Positions 23,493-31,513 of a stretch of 64,000 bases of DNA are shown in pieces. This DNA is from Blastococcus_B deserti (GTDB taxonomy: Bacteria > Actinomycetota > Actinomycetes > Mycobacteriales > Geodermatophilaceae). A program made the translations under genes and the position numbers. The notes below the pieces were generated by a model. The model was given only the letters and a program-made list of their open reading frames with translations, had not been told where the DNA came from and did no database searches. The DNA lies in the NCBI RefSeq assembly GCF_042682525.1, contig NZ_JBHUHP010000016.1, forward strand, positions 282,007 through 346,006, in the 5' to 3' direction. Every line of letters begins with the position of its first letter. Positions within the stretch are counted from its first letter, which is position 1.

Positions 23493-24650
23493 GTGACCTG
23501 GAAGCGCGCCGTGTTCGCGCTGTTCGCCGTGGCGGCGGGCACCAACGTCCCCGTTCCGCTGCTGCTGGTCTACCAGGAACGGCTGGGCCTCTCGGCCGAG
23601 GTGCTGACCGCCCTCTTCGGCTCCTACGCGGCCGGTCTGGTCCCCGCCCTCCTGCTCGCCGGGCCGCTGTCGGACCGGCTGGGCCGTCGCCGGGTCGCGA
23701 TCCCCGGCATCGTGCTCTCCGGACTGGCGTCGCTCGGCTTCGCGGCGGCCGGTGACTCGCTCTCCCTGCTCTTCACCGCCCGGTTCCTGCAAGGCGTGGT
23801 CAGCGGGGTCGTCTTCAGCGTCGGCAGCGCGTGGGTCGGCGAGCTCTCGCGCGCCTCCGCGGCAGGGTCCGGCGGACGGCGGGCGGCCTTCGCCATGACG
23901 GCCGGTTTCTCGCTCGGCCCGTTGACCAGCGGCCTGCTCGGCCAGTACGGCCCCGCTCCCACCGTGCTCCCCTACCTGCTGCACACCGTGCTCGTCGCCG
24001 TCGGGCTGGGCTTCGCCACCCGGCTCCCCGAGACCGTCTCCCGGCAGCGCGCGGCCCCGGACGGTGGCGGGGTGCCGCGGTCGTCGCCGCTCATCCGGCC
24101 CGGTGACGGCCTGCTGGTGCTCACCGTGTTCGCGCCGGTGGCCGTGTGCGTCTACGCCTTCCCCTCTTCCGTCATCTCCGCGGTGCCGCTGCTGGTGGAC
24201 CTGCCCTACGGCGGGGTCGCGGTCACCGGCCTCCTGGCCGGGGTGACGCTCGGGGCGGGGACGGTCGTCGCCGGCCTGCAGCGCCGGCTCGGCGCGTGGA
24301 CCGCCGTGGCCGGCGCCGCTCTCGGGACGGCCGGCTACGCGTCCGCCGCGGCCTTCGCCACCACCGGCGCGCTGCCCTGGCTGGTCGTGGCCGCCCCCCT
24401 CCTGGGATCGGGGGGTGGGCTGTGCCTCGCGGCCGGCCTCACGCTCACCGCCCGGCTGGCCGCGCCCTCCCGGCTCGGCGCGCTGACCTCGCTGTTCCTC
24501 GCCTGCGCCTACCTCGGTTTCGCGACGCCGTTCGCCATGGCCGTGGCCGCGCGGGCCACGTCCGCCCCGGTCCCGCTGACCGTGGCCGCCGCCGCCACCG
24601 CACTGCTCGCCCTCCGCCTGCTGCCGGTCGCCCGCGCCCGCCGGCTCTAG
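23493..24650 (+). CDS. MFS transporter
   Basis: 385 residues with about 12 helices. The family loop between helices 2 and 3 reads GPLSDRLGRRRVAIPG, and helix 4-5 contains ARFLQGVVSGVVFSVGSAWVGEL. The start is GTG at 23493. The Lys/Arg-poor, Ala/Leu-rich sequence and short loops fit small-molecule or drug efflux, but the substrate cannot be told. It is divergent from the membrane protein at 23390 and followed after 138 bp by a secreted peptidase. Confidence 0.88.
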   Translation: MTWKRAVFALFAVAAGTNVPVPLLLVYQERLGLSAEVLTALFGSYAAGLVPALLLAGPLSDRLGRRRVAIPGIVLSGLASLGFAAAGDSLSLLFTARFLQGVVSGVVFSVGSAWVGELSRASAAGSGGRRAAFAMTAGFSLGPLTSGLLGQYGPAPTVLPYLLHTVLVAVGLGFATRLPETVSRQRAAPDGGGVPRSSPLIRPGDGLLVLTVFAPVAVCVYAFPSSVISAVPLLVDLPYGGVAVTGLLAGVTLGAGTVVAGLQRRLGAWTAVAGAALGTAGYASAAAFATTGALPWLVVAAPLLGSGGGLCLAAGLTLTARLAAPSRLGALTSLFLACAYLGFATPFAMAVAARATSAPVPLTVAAAATALLALRLLPVARARRL

Positions 24651-24788
24651 GAGCCGCCGACCGCGGGAGCGCCCTCTCCGGAGGGCTTCTCCGGGCGGCC
24701 GGCCGGATTTTCCTGTGTCACCGCGTCACCCATCCGGACGTCGCTCGTTCCCCTGGTCAACCTGGCCACGTCCGGCGAAAGGCCCACG

Positions 24789-26990
24789 ATGACCCCGACC
24801 CCCCGCCCCAGACGACGCATCGCCCGCTCGCTCGGGCTCGCGCTGCCCCTCGCCGTCGCCGTCGCCCTCGCCCAGCCGGCGTACGCCGCGCCCCGCGAGG
24901 CCAACCCCGGGAAGGGGCACGGGCGCCCGCCCGCCGTCCAGCCGGAGCAGCCGCGCGCCGCCTTCGACTACACCCAGGTCCAGGGGCTCACCACCGATCG
25001 GTACGGCACCGTCAAGGAGACGCTCGAACTACCGATGCACGACGGCACCCGCGTGCACATCGAGGTCACCCGGCCCGCCGACGCTGCCGGGCAGCCCGTG
25101 GCCGGGCAGTGGCCCGTCATCCTCGAGGCCAGCCCGTACCACGGCACGCTCGCGGACCGCGAGGGCCGGCGCATCCTGCCCGACCCGGTGGGCGAGGACG
25201 GCGTCCCCCTCGGCCTGACCGGCTACTTCGCGCCCAAGGGCTACGCGGTCGTGATGATGGACCTGCGCGGCACCGGCCTCAGCGACGGCTGCCTCGACCA
25301 CCTCGGCGCGAACGACGCGAAGGACCTGGAGGCGGTCGTCGAGTGGGCGGCGTCCCAGCCCTGGTCCAACGGCCGGGTGGGGATGACCGGGCACTCCTAC
25401 GTCGGGTCGACGCCGTCCCTGGCCGCGGCGATGGACCCCGAGGGCCTGGAGACGATCGTCCCGAGCGCCGGCATGGCGACGATGTACGACCACCAGTTCC
25501 AGGCGGGGGTGCCGTACTTCCTGCAGTGGGCCGGCCCCATGGAGGCGTACGAGCAGATCGCCCTGGAGCGGGACCTGCCCGGCGGCGAGCACGCCGGGCA
25601 GAAGCCCGAGGAGACCGGCTGCGGCCTGCCCAACAGCTCCCTGACCGCCGGCGAGGCCCAGCTCTCGGGCCAGTACACCGCCTGGCACGGGGAGCGCGAC
25701 TGGCGCGCCGGCGCCACGGCGGCCGACATCCCGGTGTTCATGGTCCACGGGGTGAACGACAACGCCGCACGCGTCGCGGGCATGGACTGGTTCACCCAGC
25801 GCGCCGGCCGGGACGGCGACAAGATCTGGCTCGGCCAGTGGGACCACGGCTCCGGCTGCTGCCCCACCCGCCGTGGCATCCAGTGGACCTACGCGCTGCA
25901 CGCCTGGTTCGACAAGCACCTCGCCCAGCGCGACGTCGAGACCGGCCCGGCCGCGGAGCTCTTCCTCTCCGACGGCACGTTCGAGGGCGGACGCACCGGC
26001 GACCGCACGCAGATCATGAACGACACCCAGTGGCCGCCGTCCACCGCGTCGATGCTGACCCTGCACCCGGCCGACGACGGCACCCTGGGCCCCACGGCGC
26101 CGGCCCTCCCGGGCTCGGTCAACTTCACCGGTGACCCGAGCGGGTTCGCCGACCCGCAGGGCACCGGCGGCGTCGACTTCGTGTCCGAGCCCATGGCGGA
26201 GGACACCGTCCTCGCCGGCAAGCCGCTGATGGACCTGGTCGCCTCGGTCACCTCGCCGCGCGTGCACCTGATCGGGACCCTCTACGACGAGAGCCCCGAT
26301 GGCGAGCGCCGCCGGATCAGCCAGTTCGCCATCAACCCCGAGCTGCGGGTGGGCGTGGCCACGCCGAAGCCGGTCGTGCCCGGGACGCTCTACGAGATGC
26401 GGCCCCCGGGGTTCGCGATGGCGCACAACCTGCGGGAGGGGCACCGCCTGACCCTGCGGTTCACCACGTCCGACCCCGACAAGGTGCCGACGTTCGCGGT
26501 CGACCCGCGGGTGACGATCGCGACCGGCCCCGGCGGCACCTCGCTGCAGGTTCCGGTGGTGGCGCAGCCGGTCCTCGTCGACGACACCGTCCCGTTCAGC
26601 GAGGACCAGCCGGCGCAGGCCGGTCCCGCGCAGCCGGAGGAGCAGGCGTCGGTGACCCCGGCCCTGGGCGGCCCGGCGCGGACGCCGGCCACGGTGGCCG
26701 TCCACGAGTTCGACGTCCGCGAGAACTTCGACAACGCGGCCCTGCTGATCAGCGCGGTGCCCAGCCTCGACGCCGACATCGACCTCTACCTGCAGCGGCA
26801 GAACTCCGACGGCACCTGGAGCGCCGACCTCGCCTCCGGCGGCAGCAGCAGCCTGACCGAGGAGTCGCTCCGGTACGCCACCCCGGCTCCGGGCCGCTAC
26901 CGCATCGAGGCGCACAACTGGGCCGGCGCGCCGGGCACGCGGGTCGACCTGACGCTGACCTTCCTCAACTCGGTGGGTGAGACCGGGTGA
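24789..26990 (+). CDS. Secreted CocE/NonD-family (X-Pro dipeptidyl-peptidase-like) hydrolase
   Basis: 733 residues. A signal peptide of about 33 residues (twin-Arg-like RRRIARSLGLALPLAVAVALA, cleavage after AYA) directs export. The alpha/beta hydrolase domain runs from about 60 to 400 with GHSYVGS (Ser203), GVNDNAA (Asp324) and WDHGSGC (His353) as the triad. A jelly-roll domain covers about 400-600 and a C-terminal extension (about 640-730) looks like a pre-peptidase domain: DIDLYLQRQNSDGTW and GRYRIEAHNWAGAPG. It hydrolyses X-Pro peptides or acyl esters outside the cell. Upstream, an 8-bp inverted repeat CCGGACGT/ACGTCCGG (24734 and 24768) flanks the leader. Confidence 0.9.
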   Translation: MTPTPRPRRRIARSLGLALPLAVAVALAQPAYAAPREANPGKGHGRPPAVQPEQPRAAFDYTQVQGLTTDRYGTVKETLELPMHDGTRVHIEVTRPADAAGQPVAGQWPVILEASPYHGTLADREGRRILPDPVGEDGVPLGLTGYFAPKGYAVVMMDLRGTGLSDGCLDHLGANDAKDLEAVVEWAASQPWSNGRVGMTGHSYVGSTPSLAAAMDPEGLETIVPSAGMATMYDHQFQAGVPYFLQWAGPMEAYEQIALERDLPGGEHAGQKPEETGCGLPNSSLTAGEAQLSGQYTAWHGERDWRAGATAADIPVFMVHGVNDNAARVAGMDWFTQRAGRDGDKIWLGQWDHGSGCCPTRRGIQWTYALHAWFDKHLAQRDVETGPAAELFLSDGTFEGGRTGDRTQIMNDTQWPPSTASMLTLHPADDGTLGPTAPALPGSVNFTGDPSGFADPQGTGGVDFVSEPMAEDTVLAGKPLMDLVASVTSPRVHLIGTLYDESPDGERRRISQFAINPELRVGVATPKPVVPGTLYEMRPPGFAMAHNLREGHRLTLRFTTSDPDKVPTFAVDPRVTIATGPGGTSLQVPVVAQPVLVDDTVPFSEDQPAQAGPAQPEEQASVTPALGGPARTPATVAVHEFDVRENFDNAALLISAVPSLDADIDLYLQRQNSDGTWSADLASGGSSSLTEESLRYATPAPGRYRIEAHNWAGAPGTRVDLTLTFLNSVGETG

Positions 26991-27024
26991 ATGGGAGCGG
27001 CGGAGTGGTGACCCGCCGCTGAAC

Positions 27025-27065
27025 GCCGAGGGCCTCCTCCCCCATCCGGGGAGGGGGCCCTCGGC
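27025..27065 (+). terminator. GC-rich hairpin after the peptidase gene
   Basis: GCCGAGGGCCTCCTCCCC (27025-27042) pairs with GGGGAGGGGGCCCTCGGC (27048-27065) with one bulge-like mismatch. No T run follows, as is common in high-GC genomes. It lies 35 bp after the stop codon. Confidence 0.6.
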
Positions 27066-27190
27066 ACGTCCGGCGACCGCACCGTCATCGGCCTCGGCGG
27101 TGCTCGCCACTCCGGCAGGGGCGCGCGAGGGAAGCCTCAGCGGAGCCCGCTGACCGCAGGGGCGGGCCCGGCGGGCGGAAGTGCCGCGGG

Positions 27191-28306
27191 ATGCCCGGCG
27201 TTGTGCCGGGCGTGAGCAGTTCGCCCGGTAGCCGCGAGGTCGACGTGGTGGTCATCGGCGCGGGGCAGGCGGGGCTGTCGACCGCCTGGGCGCTGGTGCA
27301 CCAAGGGTTCGCGCCCGGCACCGGCTTCGTCGTCCTCGACGCCGACGAGGCCCCCGGCGGAGCGTGGCAGCACCGCTGGCCCTCCCTCACCCTCGGCACC
27401 ACGCACCGGGTGCACGACCTCCCGGGCCTGCCGTTCGCACCCGGCGCGGGCGAGCTGCGCGCGGCCGACGCCGTCCCGGCGTACTTCGCCGACTACGAGC
27501 GCCGCTTCGACCTGCCGGTGCACCGGCCGGTCCGGGTCCGCGCCGTCCGGCGCACCGACGACGACCGTTTCCGCGTGGAGAGCGACTCCGGGGAGTGGAC
27601 GGCGCGCGCGATCGTCAACGCGACCGGCACCTGGACCCGCCCGTTCGTGCCGCGCTACCCGGGCCAGGAGCTGTTCCGGGGCCGGCAGCTGCACACGGTC
27701 GACTACCGCTCCGCCGACGAGTTCGCCGGCCGGCACGTCGTCGTGGTCGGCGGCGGGGCTTCGGCCACCCAGCTGCTCGGCGAGATCTCGACGGTCACGA
27801 GCACGACCTGGGTGACCCGCCGGCCGCCGGTCTGGCGGGAGGGCCCGTTCGACGAGGACGCCGGCCGGCGCGCGGTCGCCCTGGTCGAGGAGGCGGTGCG
27901 GGAGGGCCGCCGTCCCGGCAGCGTGGTCGGCGTCACCGGACTGCTGGTGTCCACGCCCTACGTCCGGGACGCCCTCGAGCGAGGGGTCCTGGAGCGGCTG
28001 CCGATGTTCGACCTCATCACCGAGGACGGCGTCGCCTGGCACGACGGCCGGTTCGTCGCGGCGGACGTCATCCTCTGGGCGACCGGCTTCCGGGCCGCGG
28101 TGCGGCACCTGGCCCCGCTCCGCCTGCGCGGTAAGCACGGGGGCATCCGCATGGAGGGCACGCACGTCGCCGGGGAGCCGCGGATCCACCTGGTCGGCTA
28201 CGGCCCCTCGGCCAGCACGATCGGCGCCAACCGTGCCGGCCAGGCGGCCGCGCGGCAGCTGCGCCGGCTGCTGAAGGATCCCGGGGAACTCCCCCGCACC
28301 GCCTGA
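27191..28306 (+). CDS. FAD/NAD(P)-binding flavoprotein (CzcO-like monooxygenase)
   Basis: 371 residues. FAD Rossmann motif VVVIGAGQAGLSTAWAL at about 20, APGGAWQHRWPSLTLGT, the linker NATGTWTRPFVPRYPG, and a second Rossmann motif HVVVVGGGASATQLL at about 180 for NAD(P)H. ILWATGFRAAVRHL and VGYGPSASTIGANRAG close the fold. It resembles CzcO/YUC-type flavin monooxygenases; the length is below class B Baeyer-Villiger enzymes. ATG 27191 is used here, but GTG 27212 (VSSSPGSREVD) is equally possible. The gene stands alone. Confidence 0.85.
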   Translation: MPGVVPGVSSSPGSREVDVVVIGAGQAGLSTAWALVHQGFAPGTGFVVLDADEAPGGAWQHRWPSLTLGTTHRVHDLPGLPFAPGAGELRAADAVPAYFADYERRFDLPVHRPVRVRAVRRTDDDRFRVESDSGEWTARAIVNATGTWTRPFVPRYPGQELFRGRQLHTVDYRSADEFAGRHVVVVGGGASATQLLGEISTVTSTTWVTRRPPVWREGPFDEDAGRRAVALVEEAVREGRRPGSVVGVTGLLVSTPYVRDALERGVLERLPMFDLITEDGVAWHDGRFVAADVILWATGFRAAVRHLAPLRLRGKHGGIRMEGTHVAGEPRIHLVGYGPSASTIGANRAGQAAARQLRRLLKDPGELPRTA

Positions 28307-28320
28307 GTTCGCGGCTGGGG

Positions 28321-28342
28321 GTCGGTTCAGGGTCGGTTCAGG
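28321..28342 (+). promoter_or_regulatory. Tandem 11-bp repeat upstream of ABC exporter, response-regulator-like site
   Basis: GTCGGTTCAGG occurs twice head to tail (28321-28331, 28332-28342), 83 bp before the ABC ATPase start. Direct repeats with 11-bp period are the classical binding pattern of OmpR/PhoB-type response regulators. No two-component pair lies in the window, so the regulator would be encoded elsewhere. Confidence 0.6.
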
Positions 28343-28424
28343 GCGCTCCCCGATGTGCCGGGACGCGCCCGGCCGACAGGGTTCCTCGCATGACCTCTTC
28401 CTTCCCCGGCAGCGGGGCGATCGC

Positions 28425-29348
28425 ATGATCTCCGCGCAGAGCCTCACCAAGATCTACGGCGCCAAGGCCGCCGTCGACGGCCTCACCTTCACGGTCGAGC
28501 CGGGCCGGGTCACCGGTTTCCTCGGGCCCAACGGTGCCGGCAAGTCGACGACGATGCGCATGATCCTCGGCCTCGACCGGCCCACCTCCGGCAGCGCCAC
28601 CGTCAACGGCCGCCGCTACCAGGACTTCCCCGCCCCGCTGCGCGAGGTGGGCGCGCTCCTGGAGGCGAGGGCCCTGCACCCTGGTCGCTCGGCCCGTGAC
28701 CACCTGCGCTGGCTGGCCGCCAGCAACGGCATCCCGCGGGCACGGGTGGACGAGGTGCTCGGCCTGGTCGGGCTGGAGGCGGTCGCCGACAAGCGGGCCG
28801 GCACGTTCTCCCTCGGCATGGGCCAGCGGCTGGGCATCGGCGTCGCGCTGCTGGGCGACCCGCCCGTCGTCGTCCTGGACGAGCCGGTCAACGGGCTGGA
28901 CCCCGAGGGCATCCGCTGGGTCCGCACCCTCGCCCGCGAGCTGGCGGCGCAGGGTCGCACGGTGTTCGTCTCCAGCCACCTCATGTCGGAGATGGCGCTG
29001 ACCGCCGACCACCTCGTGGTCGTGGGCCGCGGCCGCATCCTGGCCGACTGCTCCATGTCCGACTTCATCGCCGAGCACGCCGCCTCCTACGTCCGCGTGG
29101 CGAGCCCGCAGCGCGGCGAGGTCGCCGACCTGCTGCGGCGGCAGGGCCTGGACGTCGCCGTCCACGACGGGGAGCTCCAGGTGCAGGGGACGGACGCCGC
29201 TGCCATCGGGGAGCTCGTCGGCAGGAGCGGCCTGCTGCTCCACGAGCTCACCCTCGTCCGCTCCTCTCTCGAGGACGCGTTCATGACACTGACCGCCGAC
29301 AGCGTCGAGTACGCCGCTGCCGCCACCCCCGCAGGGATCGCCCGATGA
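28425..29348 (+). CDS. ABC transporter ATP-binding protein (DrrA/CcmA type)
   Basis: 307 residues. Walker A GPNGAGKSTT at about 36-45, Q-loop replaced by the EVGALLEARALHPGRSARDHL segment typical of this group, signature SLGMGQRLGIG, Walker B VVVLDEPVNGLDPEG, and H-loop SSHLMSEM. The C-terminal extension of about 85 residues is normal for antibiotic/lantibiotic-type exporters. It overlaps the permease start by 4 bases (ATGA). ATG 28425 is chosen because the upstream in-frame codons do not resemble the family. Confidence 0.92.
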   Translation: MISAQSLTKIYGAKAAVDGLTFTVEPGRVTGFLGPNGAGKSTTMRMILGLDRPTSGSATVNGRRYQDFPAPLREVGALLEARALHPGRSARDHLRWLAASNGIPRARVDEVLGLVGLEAVADKRAGTFSLGMGQRLGIGVALLGDPPVVVLDEPVNGLDPEGIRWVRTLARELAAQGRTVFVSSHLMSEMALTADHLVVVGRGRILADCSMSDFIAEHAASYVRVASPQRGEVADLLRRQGLDVAVHDGELQVQGTDAAAIGELVGRSGLLLHELTLVRSSLEDAFMTLTADSVEYAAAATPAGIAR

Positions 29349-30178
29349 CCGTGACCACCACCTCGCGCACCGTGACGCTCGATCCCCACCGCAACGTCCC
29401 GGGCGTGCGGCGTCCGGGGTTCCCCGACACGCTGCGCGCCGAGTGGATCAAGTTCTGGTCGGTGCGGTCGACGTTCTGGTCGACCGCGATGCTGTTCCTC
29501 CTCGGCGCCGGGCTGACCACGCTCGTCTGCGCGACCAGCGCCGAGTGGCTGGCCGGCGGCGAGGCCGACGAGTCGCCGCTGTCGTTCGTCACCTGGGGGA
29601 TGATGTTCGCCCAGATCACCGCCATCGCGCTGGGCACGCTCGTCGTCACCACCGAGTACGGCACCGGGATGATCCGCGCGACCCTGGCCGCGACTCCGCG
29701 GCGGGGGGCCGTCCTCGCCGCCAAGGCGCTGGTGCTGAGCAGCACGCTCTTCGTCGCGGGGACCGTCACCGCCTTCGCGGGGTTCTTCGGCGGCAACTGG
29801 TTCTTCGACCGCGAGGGCATCGGGGTGGCCCTGGGCGACCAGGGCGTGCTGCGTGCGCTGATCGGGAGCGGTCTCTACCTGGCCGGGCTGGGACTGCTGG
29901 CCGCTGCGGTCGGGCTGCTGATCCGGCACACGGCGGCGGCGCTCTCCGTCGTCCTGGGCCTGATCTTCGTGGTCGGCAACATGACGTTCCTGCTCCCCGG
30001 CACGTGGGGTGAGTGGATCGGCAAGCTGATGCCGGGCAACGCGGGCTCGCGGCTGGCCACCCCGGTGTCGTTCAACCCGCAGCTGCTGGACCCGTGGGTG
30101 GGGTTCGCGGTGTTCTGCGGGGAGGTCGCCGCCGTCGTGGTGGTGGCCGGGCTGGTCTTCCGCCGCCGGGACGCCTGA
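29345..30178 (+). CDS. ABC-2 type permease
   Basis: 277 residues with six hydrophobic helices after a soluble start of 33 residues: LRAEWIKFWSVRSTFWSTAMLFLLGAGL at helix 1, TTEYGTGMIRATLAATPRRGAVLAAKA in the cytosolic loop, and GLYLAGLGLLAAAVGLLIRHTAAALSVVLGLIF. The EYxxGxIRxTLAxxPRR element is standard for Gram-positive export permeases that pair with DrrA-like ATPases. It forms a two-gene exporter with the preceding ATPase, probably for a lipid, peptide or drug. Confidence 0.9.
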   Translation: MTVTTTSRTVTLDPHRNVPGVRRPGFPDTLRAEWIKFWSVRSTFWSTAMLFLLGAGLTTLVCATSAEWLAGGEADESPLSFVTWGMMFAQITAIALGTLVVTTEYGTGMIRATLAATPRRGAVLAAKALVLSSTLFVAGTVTAFAGFFGGNWFFDREGIGVALGDQGVLRALIGSGLYLAGLGLLAAAVGLLIRHTAAALSVVLGLIFVVGNMTFLLPGTWGEWIGKLMPGNAGSRLATPVSFNPQLLDPWVGFAVFCGEVAAVVVVAGLVFRRRDA

Positions 30179-30195
30179 GTTCCGCACCGATCCGG

Positions 30196-30222
30196 CCCTC
30201 CCCCGGACCCGTCGGGGGAGGG
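30196..30222. terminator. Bidirectional hairpin between convergent genes
   Basis: CCCTCCCCCG (30196-30205) and CGGGGGAGGG (30213-30222) form a perfect 10-bp stem with a 7-base loop. It sits exactly between the permease stop (30178) and the stop of the convergent gene (30223), so it could serve both. Confidence 0.65.
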
Positions 30223-30852
30223 TCAGGTCGTGACGCCGGCGCCCCGGAGGGCCTCCGCCACTGCCTCCGGATGACCAGCGGCCGGGACGGCGAAGGAGAT
30301 CGCGTAGTGCCGGGCCGCGACGTCCCGCGCACTCACGCTGACGTGGACGACGTACGTGCCCGCGGTCAGGTCGCGCCAGAGGAGGCTTCCCGGCTGCCCG
30401 CTGTCGGCAGAGGACACCGGCTGCACGCCCGCCACCAGACCCCGACGGAGCTGCCCGCCGTCGGGCACGAACTTCACGTGCACGACGTCGACCAGTCGGG
30501 CCACCCGCGGAGGCAGGCTGCCCCGGTCGGTTCGCACGTCGGCCCACTTGAGCTCCCGGGAGGGCGGCTGCTTCCGCAGGGGCTCGGGCGCGTCGATGCG
30601 GAGAAGGATCACCCGCACGTCCTCGGCGGTGGACCGCCCATCGTTGGACACGGCCACCCGGAGCCAGTGGACGACGCCGTCGCCGTCGGTGGGGCCCCCG
30701 ACGACCTTGGCCGCGGTCCCGAGCTCCGGCGGTGGGTCGGAGAGGACCAGCTTCGGGCGGCGGCGCCACCGCTCGAAACCGGGGCCGAAGAGCGCCACCA
30801 CCACTGCCAGCGTCGTGGCGCCGGCGCTCGCCCAGGCCGCGGCGTCGTCCAT
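30223..30852 (-). CDS. Single-pass membrane protein of unknown function
   Basis: About 209 residues from ATG 30852 (the frame is open further to 30942). A short N-terminal membrane helix (WASAGATTLAVVVALFG) is followed by a soluble domain: RPKLVLSDPPPELGT, HWLRVAVSNDGRSTAEDVRVILLRID and GTYVVHVSVSARDVAARHYAISFAVP. The VAVSNDGRSTAEDVRV pattern is typical of Ig-like beta-sandwich domains in uncharacterised membrane-anchored proteins. No catalytic motif is seen. Confidence 0.65.
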   Translation of the reverse strand: MDDAAAWASAGATTLAVVVALFGPGFERWRRRPKLVLSDPPPELGTAAKVVGGPTDGDGVVHWLRVAVSNDGRSTAEDVRVILLRIDAPEPLRKQPPSRELKWADVRTDRGSLPPRVARLVDVVHVKFVPDGGQLRRGLVAGVQPVSSADSGQPGSLLWRDLTAGTYVVHVSVSARDVAARHYAISFAVPAAGHPEAVAEALRGAGVTT

Positions 30853-30971
30853 GGCCGCAGCGTGCCGGAGCCACCGCCCGGCCGGCCCGTTCGCCGTCCG
30901 GAGCCACAGCGGCGGCACCGGTCCGATCGGCATGTCACGCATCGCCGTGGCCGACCAGGCACAGTGGAGGG

Positions 30972-31418
30972 GTGACCTCCTCCGATCCCCTGGCCGAGGG
31001 CGCGCGCCGCGCCGACCGATTCCTCACGCTGCTGAGCACCGACGAGGCGGCCGCGCACGACCTGCTCGACGGGATGGCGGAGGTCCGCGACCTGGTGTAC
31101 CTGGGCGCGGGTCTGACCGCCGTCGCCCGCAACGAGGCCCATACGCTGCCCCCGGCCCAGCGCGCCCAGGCCAACACCCGGCAGCTGCGGCTGGGCATGC
31201 TGCGCGACGCCAACCGTGACGATCCCGACGGGCTGCGGACGTGGCTGCGCCGGTCGGGCGAGGAGATCCTGCTCATCCGCTCGCAGCAGGCGATCGCCAA
31301 CCGGGTCGGCGCGGAGGCTCGGGAACGGACGGCCAGGCGCGTCGCTGACGAGGCCCTCGGCGGCGCCGGCGACGGTGCGACCGGTTCCCTCGTGCGGTCA
31401 CCTCGTCCGACGTCGTGA
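30972..31418 (+). CDS. Hypothetical helical protein
   Basis: 148 residues from GTG 30972, preceded by GGAGG. The sequence is mostly helical: LLSTDEAAAHDLLDGMAEVRDLVYLGAGLTAVARNEAHTLPPAQRAQ, then LRLGMLRDANRDDPDGLRTWLRRSGEEILLIRSQQAIANRVG. No known domain is recognised. It is divergent from the previous gene and isolated from the next. Confidence 0.6.
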   Translation: MTSSDPLAEGARRADRFLTLLSTDEAAAHDLLDGMAEVRDLVYLGAGLTAVARNEAHTLPPAQRAQANTRQLRLGMLRDANRDDPDGLRTWLRRSGEEILLIRSQQAIANRVGAEARERTARRVADEALGGAGDGATGSLVRSPRPTS

Positions 31419-31513
31419 GGGCCCGGCCCCGGCTATCGCTCGTCCTCGTCGGTGTCGCCCTGCCGGTGCTGAACCCGGCGCCGTGAATGCGGTCGGGCGC
31501 CGTGGTGCTCCGA

